Shown one piece after another: positions 57,401 through 64,000 of a stretch of DNA of 64,000 nt. The notes below the pieces were generated by a model. That model saw only the letters and a list, made by a program, of their open reading frames with translations. It had not been told where the DNA came from and searched no databases. Position 1 is the first letter of the stretch. Each line of letters begins with the position of its first letter. The position numbers were made by a program, and so were the translations under genes. Origin of the DNA: Metaphire vulgaris (lineage: Eukaryota > Annelida > Clitellata > Crassiclitellata > Megascolecidae); the NCBI GenBank assembly GCA_018105865.1, contig CM030837.1, positions 12,892,725-12,956,724 on the forward strand, in the 5' to 3' direction.

Positions 57401-60124
57401 ATACACGTTGAAAAATGAATTGGCTGACGCTATGGATATGATGTGCGCTAAAGATATCAGGTTAATAATAGTGTCCCATTTTCATATATGATTATTGTAT
57501 AGTTTAGAAGAAACTTTTGAAAAACTTTTGAAAAGCTACTTCTCGTGTTGGGTATTAACAGGGCGCGATTTGTAGAGGGAAGGGGATTCTCCCCACTGCC
57601 CAACTGTGTTTGCTGCATCTCCCCACAACTACATCCCCACTGCTGCATTTCCCCAACAACTACGCCCCCAAGCTCGACAAACCCCTCCTCCCACTGCACC
57701 AGGTCATAAAATCGCACACTGGGTACTAATAAATGAATAGTTGATATAAAACACCGCGGACGGGGACGGAGACCAAAATGCAGGTACGGGGACGGGGATG
57801 GGTTCTGGAAATGCGGGGACGGGAATGGGGATGGGGACAGAGATTAGGGGATGGGGTGGGGATGGTTTTAAGTCAATGGGGACGGGGTGGGGATGGAGAA
57901 AAGCTTTGGGGACGGGAGGAGGATGGGGACAACAGTCAGTCCCCGTGCACACCTCTACTTTAGAACAATGGTAACATGAACACCCCTGAAGTCTACCTTC
58001 GTTTAAATTTTTAAAATTTTGTAGCAAATCGTGTTGGCTACCGAAAGTGAACAATCCAGAATTATAAAAAATAACTTGGTACCTCTATAGCGCCACTTTC
58101 AATATGTTATCAGCCTAGGGCAACGATGGGTGCATGCTATCCAAATCCAAGCGTAGAAGATCAGGTCAATATATGATCAATGCTTCTTTAGTGGTTTCCT
58201 TCAAAACCCAGTTTGTTACATGTTACTTTTATAGATCTTCGTTGTAATGCTTGGCAAACAGAACAAGCAAATAGATGCATAAGCAAATAGGCGCATAGCC
58301 GCCCATATAGGCGTCGTGCACTCAGCAAGACACACAAGACTAGGAAGTTTGTGTGTGTACTAGAAGAGGAGACATATCACATGCCATACACATATTATGC
58401 ATCCAGGGTAGAGCTCGATTTTTGTATGGTTGGGTGGAAGGGTTAACTAGTGGGGATCGAAAATTGTGGCTTAGGCGTTCGATTACAGAGTTCCCAATTT
58501 CCCATTGCAATTTTGAGAACTCAAACGCTCTTCCAGAGGGAATATTTTTAATAACGAAATAAAATATAAGATTCTAGAATGACCATTTCAAATAGACAAT
58601 TAATTTCATATCTTGGTCTATTCGTTAGTCAATTAATTCTGTAGATTCACAATTGAATAATAGGCCTATCTAAACGGAATTCAGGAAAAATCGGAAAATA
58701 TTATTCAACTCAAATCAGTTCATTACTATCAGATCACAAATCAAATCAAAATCAAATTGCAAAACTCAAGAATAGACTAATCACAAAAACTTATTTTATT
58801 GAGTGCACAACTAGGGATTAACATTAACAGCGAGAATTAATTAATTAATTAATTAATTAATTATCATAAAATATTATATTATTGCAAAATACTATTTGTA
58901 AGATTTCTGTTCTTGTTCTTAAGCAAAAAGACGATTGCATTATAGTGAAAGCCTTGAGAAAAACTGGCAAATGTTTTCTCTTCTCTAAGTGTAGTTATGT
59001 TACTACAGAATACGTCAGATGCATTTAGATTCTGCGCGTGTCTCTCTCTCTCACTTCCCATCTCTCCTTTTCTCTGTCTGGTTATTTTTACACCTCTAAC
59101 ACGCCCAACCCCTCAACCCCCAATTTGAGGTCGACACCCCCAAAATTTGGTAATGTGACAATGGTACGCATAGAAAATGCATATTAATTAGCCCTGGACC
59201 CCCCATAGAGAAGAACACCCCCAACTTTTCTCATTGGATGAACTTTTTTGCTTGTCAGACGTTTTTGGACGCCTGATAACCTTTTTTTGCTCGTCATGCT
59301 TTTTCGGTAGAGACTTCCAAACTCCGACACCCCTCAAATTTTCCGACACCCCTTTCCAAATTCACAAGCCTAGAATTCTAGAAAATAACCACACACCCCA
59401 GATTTTCCCGACACCTCCCCCCAAATTCGCAATCCTAGAAATAACCCTGCTCCATTTTTCTCTGTTCCTCGTTTTATAATTTTACCAGCGAACTCAGAAG
59501 CTGAAAGAGAACGACCAGGAGGCGTGGTGGGACATTCTCAGTCGGCTCCAGAAGATTCTGCGCCGAAGCGCCTACGAGCTCTACATAAGAAAGAAAATGG
59601 ACCAGGAACAGATGTACAACTACGTCATGTCAGGTTGAATGATGAAACGTTTTCACATTTCCAACTTCATCTCAGCGACAAAGCTCCTTCGTAGGCTAAA
59701 CGGCTTCAATTTTCATTCATCTTCTCGTTGAATCATTTTCGCTGCTACTGTACTGTGCTTTCTTATCACAATTAAACGAGGAAATGCGTCAATGCGTCAA
59801 CGAGTATGGATATCAAACAGTCATAGCGTTTAATCATTTTTATCAATGCTACTATTGATATGACGATTTGAAGTGGTATTAAAAGTAACAAACTTTGAGG
59901 CATACGTGAAATATGAATATGTCTAATTTAATCCTCTGCTTCGTGTCTCGAATTCGTTTGATAATTTCGGCGTAAAGCTAGCAAAGCCTCTATTAATTAA
60001 AGCGGACCACCGAAAACACAATCGAATGTAAAAGAGACATAAAAGTAGTTCCTCTTGCTCGCTTCTTTAGTAAAAGCTGTGATAGCTTGTCCAGATCAGT
60101 TTGATACAAAATAACGGTGCTTTG

Positions 60125-60216
<92 letters not shown>

Positions 60217-63200
60217 ATTAACCAATTATTATTATTATTATTATTATATAATTAACCTATTATTATTATTATTGCTATTATTATTATATAATTAACCAAT
60301 TATTATTATTACTATATAATTAACCAATTATTATTATTATTATATAATTAATTATTATTATTATATAATTAACCAGTTATTATTATTATTATATAATTAA
60401 CCAATTATTGTTTCAACTCAGTGACTGAGCGTGAAGTCCGACGCGGTATAATCGACGCAAAGGACACCGACAAGCACTGTCTCGCCTACGTCAGGAACAT
60501 TCGCAACATGGACCTGACGGCTGCCAACTCCATCCGCAACTTCGTCGACATGACCGGACAGGAAGTGGACTCTGAGGCGGAGCATCTGCTGTCCGTCCTG
60601 CGCGACGACGTACTTCCGTCGAGGCTAGCGGAGACGAACGTCGCTAGATTCACCGTCGACTGGTCCGGCGACCAGGGATTGGACGTCCAGACGCACGCGG
60701 AATACCTGCGACAGTTCTGTGAAGTATTCGACAGGTAAACTTGTACAGGTCTGAGGCTTCTCTGAGCTTAACGCAGTTTTAAGGACAATCTGCAGCTTCA
60801 GATTTAAAAACGGTGGGGCCTGACAACTTCGGTTCCAAAGTTGTCGGTCGTCTACTGAGAGTTCAGACAGACAAATGCCGACATTTCAATCTCAAAAGGG
60901 GCTGGTCTTGATTGTAGGAGAATGGCAAAGACCCAACCAGTGTTTTATACAGGCCTGTTAGGAGGGGAGATTCAAAAAAAAAAAAAATAAACCTCAAAAA
61001 AAAAAAAAAATCCCAGCACTTACACAAATTTTGCATTGAACTGTGTCTTTTCCCCTCCAACCAAGTCGATTTCCCCCAGAAAGCCTCAATTCCCCCCCAA
61101 AGGCCTGGAGTCTGGATAAAACACTGGGCCCAACTCGTTCAGGGTAACGAACATGGGAGCAAAGGCTCGATTATATGGCCAGGCATTCGTCTAAGACAGA
61201 GACAATAATGACTTTTAGACCGAATTTTTGATATTTTGGTGCCGCTGCCAGAATGTTGGGAATTGCAAACTTTCTAAACTAAAAAGCAATCGACTTGTAT
61301 GAGTAGGCCTAGAGCGATTCAGATTTAAGATGATGAAGCGATTTCAACTAATCAATTGAATTAATTGATTAAGCTGACTGTTGTTAAGCTTAGTTTCATA
61401 TGATTTGTTTTTTTTGCGGCAGAGACATAAAGGGCTTGGTGGACAGAGCGATGGACGAAATGGTTACTTATGGCGAAAACAATCAACTGTACGAAGAAGC
61501 GCTCCGACATCTTCATTCTTGTCAAAACCTCTGCACATCATTTCAAGGAAGAGAAGAGGTTTGATAGATTTCCTCTTTAAAATCACTTCCTCACCAGTGA
61601 AGAGTAATAGATAATAATCAATTAAAATTCTGCTATCAACTAAATATTTAGCAGAAATATCGTAGTCTACCCAATCCTTCTATGTATTCATGTCTATGAT
61701 CTCCTCACATATGCCCTAAAATGTTCGGAATTTTCTGATTGACCCTAGCAGGGTTTAATCTAGCCCGTTTTCGGGGGAAAATTGCCCTTTTCCCCGGGAA
61801 TTTCAAATTCCCCTCAGAAATTTTGACATACTACATAAACTAACAGCAGACCCTAGCTGACTTCCCCCGGCCTTGTCAGTCCCCCGAAGTCCAGGAGTCT
61901 AGATTAAACACTGGACCCTAGCTGCTGAAAAGAAAATGGTTCATAGATCATAAGTCTGAACATTACTCTAAAGATACTCGGTGAGCTTTGTCTCCGTAGA
62001 AGGTCAGATCGTCCATCTATAGGAGTCGGCTTTTTTTACATGACTAGGAATTGGACGATATTCGGAATTACATCGTCGGCGATTCAACGGCGCCTCTGGT
62101 TCTCTGGGGCGAAAGCGGATGCGGAAAGACGGCTCTGATCGCCAAGGGCTTCAGCATGGTCGGTCACTGATGCTGCCTATCGGTCGTCGGATGTTCGCTT
62201 TGAATAAGTTTAATTGCGATTGGTATTTATATAGCGTCTGAATCTGACGTTCTAGTCGCAAACCGAGTCTGTATACGAATGACGGTAGTATTGTCAATAT
62301 TCGATCATATTCTCTCTCGTTATTTAAAAAAAACTATTTCAAAGTTCTCATCGAACAATCGGAATTTGTGGCAACAGCGATAGGATGAAAACTGTACCAG
62401 AGCACGATTGTAGCTGCAATCATTTATCTAATTTCACTAACCGGTACTGATTAATCCACGATTAGCTTTATTCGCGTATTTGAAAAACTAACACAGACAA
62501 GTGATCACGGTTTCAGGCCTCATAATAATTGAGTTCGTAATGTTGAGCGTGCGTGTGTGCGTGTGTGCGTGTGTGCGTGTGCGCGTGTGTGCGCGTGCGT
62601 GTGTGCGTGCGTGTGTGTGTGTGCGTGTATGTGCGTGTCCGTGTGTGTGTGATTTTACAGGTGAATTTCTGGCTGCCGAGTGGCTGCCGTCCTCTGATGA
62701 TCCTTCGATTTCTCGGGACTTCGCCGGACAGTTCAAGCGTCGTCCAGCTGCTGTCGAGTATTTGCCGGCAGATCTGCTTCTACTACAGACGGACCGGTGA
62801 TTACGATTCGCCGTCCGACCTGAACGGACTGATCAGCCGCTTCAAGTTCCTTCTCAGTCTCGCCACGAAATCCAAACCTCTGATCCTCTTTCTCGATTCG
62901 CTCGATCAACTGTCCTCGTCCGACGCCGCCCGCCAGCTGTCCTGGTTCCCCGTCTGTCTTCCGCGTCACTGCAAACTGGTCGTTTCCGTCGTCGTTCAGA
63001 ACTATTTCGGAACTCTGGACAGACTACGGCACATCCTGGAAACGCCCTCCGGGTACTTGCACGTCCTTCCCGTCGGTCCCGACCTGGCGCTTTCCATACT
63101 TCGATACTGGCTGGCAAAGACGAATCGAACGGTGTCTGCGGAACAGTGGAAGATAGTGGAAGAGGCGATCGGCCATTGCAGCATTCCTCTGTACATCAGA

Positions 63201-63416
63201 ATGGTGTTCGGCGAGATATCCAGATGGAGATCTTACCATCGGGGCCAGTCGACGACGCTGGCGTCAGGAATTAGAAACGGAATCATCAAGATATTCGAAC
63301 GAATCGAAAACCAGCATGGAAAGACTCTGGTGTCTCATGCGTTTGGATACGTGACTCTTTCGAAGAGCGGTTTGACGGAAACTGAATTGGAAGATCTTCT
63401 TTCGCTCGACGAAAAG
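50014..63416 (+). CDS. NWD1/NWD2-like NACHT protein, 5' part (9 exons in window)
   Basis: Exons: 50014-51394, 51854-51942, 53109-53225, 54006-54212, 59489-59633, 60422-60734, 61423-61558, 62048-62158 and 62661-63416; all junctions are GT-AG and keep frame, giving 1085 residues so far. Residues 1-450 are low-complexity, basic and Ser/Thr-rich. About 450-600 is a DUF4062-type domain: VVRIFTSSTFTD, DMRWGVRDEATDDH, MNEIDNCQ and VLLGQKYGYRPIP. A helical linker follows (599-796). The NACHT ATPase has Walker A GESGCGKT (817-824), a LRFLGTSPDSS block, Walker B LILFLDSLDQL (907-917) and the winged-helix-like AFGYVTLSKSGLTETEL. NWD proteins and relatives are signalling ATPases with C-terminal WD40 repeats that gather partners; these repeats must lie right of the window. 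ATG 50014 is the first in-frame one. Two donors are weak (GTTTGA after exon 7, GTCGGT after exon 8). Confidence 0.9.
51854..54212 (+). CDS. NACHT gene exons 2-4: DUF4062-type domain
   Basis: Exon 2 (51854-51942) gives TTLERNCLMENVYPKLKDYC..., exon 3 (53109-53225) VVDMRWGVRDEATDDHM..., exon 4 (54006-54212) VLLGQKYGYRPIPTLIPAAE.... Exons 3 and 4 join in phase 0. The domain has the STFTD...ER, D.RWG, and LG..YG..P landmarks of the DUF4062 family, related in fold to TIR-like domains. Confidence 0.88.
53226..53290 (+). repeat. (CT)n/CACTCT array at exon 3 donor
   Basis: The donor GTGAGT of exon 3 runs directly into about 60 bases of CTCTCACT words. Confidence 0.9.
53621..53643. repeat. (TA)n
   Basis: Short TA run in intron 3. 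Confidence 0.9.
53799..54018 (+). repeat. tandem duplication of the exon 4 acceptor
   Basis: Unit 1 (about 53799-53934) and unit 2 (about 53935-54018) both contain CCAGTGACATA.TTGGACGA, CCAATAATCCTGTCGTCTTA, ATTTTA(TA)AG and GTTCTGCTGGGAC. The last phrase is the first 13 bases of exon 4. Only the second unit continues into coding sequence. Confidence 0.85.
54306..54492. repeat. (CAT)n/(ACC)n trinucleotide tract
   Basis: Mixed ATC, ACC and CAT units in intron 4 of the NACHT gene. Confidence 0.92.
55729..55919. mobile_element. hAT-type MITE (CAGTGTTTAATCTAG family), intron 4
   Basis: Ends CAGTGTTTAATCTAGACTCC and inward CAGTGTTTAATCTAGGCC; perfect 8-bp duplication tcccagag (55721-55728, 55920-55927). 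Its right duplication overlaps the first bases of the next element, so it landed on that element's left edge. Confidence 0.93.
55923..56127. mobile_element. MITE of the CAGAGATGTCCATG family, intron 4
   Basis: Inverted ends CAGAGATGTCCATG (perfect 14 bp); interior dominated by GGGTTGGGTT. The outer duplication is unclear because the neighbouring MITE inserted at its left edge. Confidence 0.85.
56572..57957. mobile_element. complete composite hAT-type element, 1386 bp, intron 4
   Basis: Left terminus TAGAGGAGTGCACGG, right terminus inward TAGAGGTGTGCACGG; perfect 8-bp duplication ctttagaa (56564-56571, 57958-57965). The left subterminal region is built of ACCGCGGT words, the right one of GGGGACGGGGATGG words, so the two ends look like two different families. 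It contains a 23-bp inverted repeat (57309 region) and a nested MITE (57559-57721). Part of a second copy is at 1014-1945. Confidence 0.92.
57559..57721. mobile_element. nested MITE, sister of 1537-1706
   Basis: Starts CAGGGCGCGATTTGTAG, ends inward CAGTGTGCGATTTTATG; duplication ggtattaa/ggtactaa (57551-57558, 57722-57729), one base changed. Confidence 0.88.
57966..59069. other. intron 4, no further gene; (ATTA)n at 58836-58864
   Basis: AT-rich intron sequence with a short tetranucleotide tract and a diverged CTATAGCGCCACTTTC phrase at about 58085. Confidence 0.5.
59078..59449. mobile_element. MITE (CAGGGNTATTT family), copy 2, intron 4
   Basis: Very similar to 19653-19952 (CAATTTGAGGTCGACACC, GGTAATGTGACAATGGTA, TTTTTGCTTGTCAG) and ends AAATAACCCTG; the left terminus CTGGTTATTTTTACACC is slightly worn. 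It stops 40 bases before exon 5. An 8-mer, ttctctgt, flanks it but with eight extra bases on the right, so I do not count it as a clean duplication. Confidence 0.82.
59489..61558 (+). CDS. NACHT gene exons 5-7: linker
   Basis: Exon 5 (59489-59633) RTQKLKENDQEAWWDILSRL..., exon 6 (60422-60734) TEREVRRGIIDAKDTDKHCL..., exon 7 (61423-61558) DIKGLVDRAMDEMVTYGENN.... Phases 1 and 2 at the inner junctions match perfectly. The region is helical and bridges DUF4062 and NACHT, as in NWD proteins. Exon 7 ends before a poor donor, GTTTGA. Confidence 0.85.
60120..60410. repeat. (ATT)n and TATATAATTAACCAAT minisatellite at exon 6 acceptor
   Basis: About 95 bases of ATT are followed by seven copies of (ATT)n-ATATAATTAACCAAT. 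The last copy lies 10 bases before the exon 6 acceptor TTTCAACTCAG. Confidence 0.95.
60938..61126. mobile_element. hAT-type MITE related to CAGTGTTTAATC family, intron 6
   Basis: Ends CAGTGTTTTATACAGGCC and inward CAGTGTTTTATCCAGAC; flanks gacccaac (60930-60937) and ggcccaac (61127-61134), 7 of 8. Two poly-A runs inside. Confidence 0.88.
61749..61913. mobile_element. hAT-type MITE (CAGTGTTTAATCTAG family), intron 7
   Basis: Ends CAGGGTTTAATCTAG and inward CAGTGTTTAATCTAGAC; perfect 8-bp duplication gaccctag (61741-61748, 61914-61921). Reverse-oriented relative of 55729-55919. Confidence 0.93.
62048..62158 (+). CDS. NACHT gene exon 8: Walker A
   Basis: Thirty-seven codons, phase 0 at both ends: ELDDIRNYIVGDSTAPLVLW followed by GESGCGKTALIAKGFSM. 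GESGCGKT is the nucleotide-binding P-loop. Donor ATG|GTCGGT is unusual at its fourth and fifth positions. Confidence 0.88.
62544..62650. repeat. (TG)n/(CG)n alternating tract before exon 9
   Basis: About 100 bases of GTGTGCGTGCGC words, alternating purine-pyrimidine and thus prone to Z-DNA, ending 10 bases before the acceptor GATTTTACAG of exon 9. Confidence 0.95.
62661..63416 (+). CDS. NACHT gene exon 9: rest of NACHT ATPase
   Basis: 252 codons from VNFWLPSGCRPLMILRFLGT to the donor AAG|GTAAAT. Holds Walker B (LILFLDSLDQL, the first acidic residue binding Mg2+), a VVSVVVQNYFGTLDRL sensor-like segment, LPVGPDLALSILRYWL and a winged-helix-like end (GYVTLSKSGLTETELEDLLS). The split between Walker A and the rest of the ATPase by an intron follows what the sequence shows. 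Confidence 0.9.
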
Positions 63417-64000
63417 GTAAATCAGAGCACACAAACTAAAGGAATCGCCTTCGTATGGGTATGATATTAACAGCAGCATTTAGATACATTTAACGGTGCA
63501 TAAATTCATGAAATCGCTTCATATATTCCTTTATGCTGATAGAACAGCAGTTGGGCGATAAAAAAACTTTAATACATAACATTTCACAGAATAATTATTT
63601 GTATTGCTACTTTGTGAATAGGAAAGGAGAAAGATGCCAGTAATTGTGAGCAAATTAAATGACTGTTTTCATTATATTTGCTATTAATGAGTTCAGCATT
63701 TCTGGCCTTTGATTTCATGCTCTATAGAGAAAAAGTTACAAATATAACGATATTATTTTTATTTTCCCACCTAATTCATTCTATTGTAAAATGGAAGAGC
63801 CACAGCTCAGAAGCTCCGCATCAATACAAATTCAAATTTTTCATATATGCAAACACACACAATCACACATACACACACAAACTGAGTCATCGTACTTGTA
63901 TAAGGTCATTGTCTTGAATCGTTATGTCGCCGTCCATTCTATAGAGACACGTTCAAAGAGACCAAGAAATTATTTTCTCGTCCGAATATTTTCACGTATT
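63417..64000. other. intron 9, no exon found
   Basis: AT-rich, no acceptor followed by a coding frame that continues the protein. The WD40 exons should lie further right. Confidence 0.55.

Noticed and set aside
59070..59465. Clean ttctctgt target duplication for the MITE at 59078
   Set aside because: Eight extra bases lie between the right terminus and the right 8-mer, and the area is pyrimidine-rich, so chance is likely.
63678..63917. Further NACHT-gene exon
   Set aside because: No acceptor in the right phase and no similarity to the expected continuation.

Overview
This window is eukaryotic and comes from an animal. Its genes have spliceosomal introns with GT-AG boundaries, the intergenic DNA is AT-rich and full of simple repeats, and mobile DNA of many kinds dominates: CR1/L2-like, RTE-like and other LINE pieces, hAT-type elements, a Mutator-like element and Helitrons. 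The two gene families I can name with confidence (a secreted tyrosinase and an NWD1/NWD2-like NACHT protein) fit an invertebrate. I cannot name the species or the phylum from sequence alone.

Only three protein-coding loci are convincing. (1) A two-exon secreted tyrosinase runs on the minus strand at 12842-10608, with both copper-binding sites complete once spliced. (2) A single-exon 691-residue protein lies on the minus strand at 42703-40628; its last part looks like a PARP/ADP-ribosyltransferase fold and its long helical front part I do not recognise. (3) The 5' part of a large NACHT/WD-type gene on the plus strand (50014 to beyond 63416) has nine exons that join in frame: a roughly 450-residue low-complexity front, a DUF4062-type domain, a linker, and a NACHT ATPase with Walker A and B motifs. 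The WD40 part expected for this family lies beyond the right edge.

Layout. 1-3.7 kb: small hAT-type elements, one of them nested in a partial copy of an element that reappears complete at 56.6-58.0 kb. 3.7-7.0 kb: a nearly full-length CR1/L2-like LINE on the minus strand broken by one frameshift. 7-10.5 kb: foldback repeats, a 560-bp GATA microsatellite and a LINE remnant split by a small element. 10.6-12.8 kb: tyrosinase. 13.7-24 kb: a second LINE inserted into an older repeat, two approximately 950-bp hAT derivatives that keep a transposase exon, and several short elements. 25-29 kb: a Mutator-like element inserted inside an RTE fragment, then a Helitron. 30-40 kb: LINE fragments, microsatellites and more short elements. 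40.6-42.7 kb: the ADP-ribosyltransferase-like gene. 45.5-48.8 kb: a second Helitron, a terminal-inverted-repeat element whose arms run into TG/CA and TA microsatellites, and a G-rich minisatellite. 50-64 kb: the NACHT gene, whose introns carry at least five further elements.

For about twenty elements I could fix both ends at base resolution because the flanking target duplication is still readable, so the order of insertion can be read in several nests. The three host genes do not form an operon or an obvious pathway; the NACHT and ADP-ribosyltransferase-like proteins are both of a type often linked to innate defence, but their proximity may be chance.
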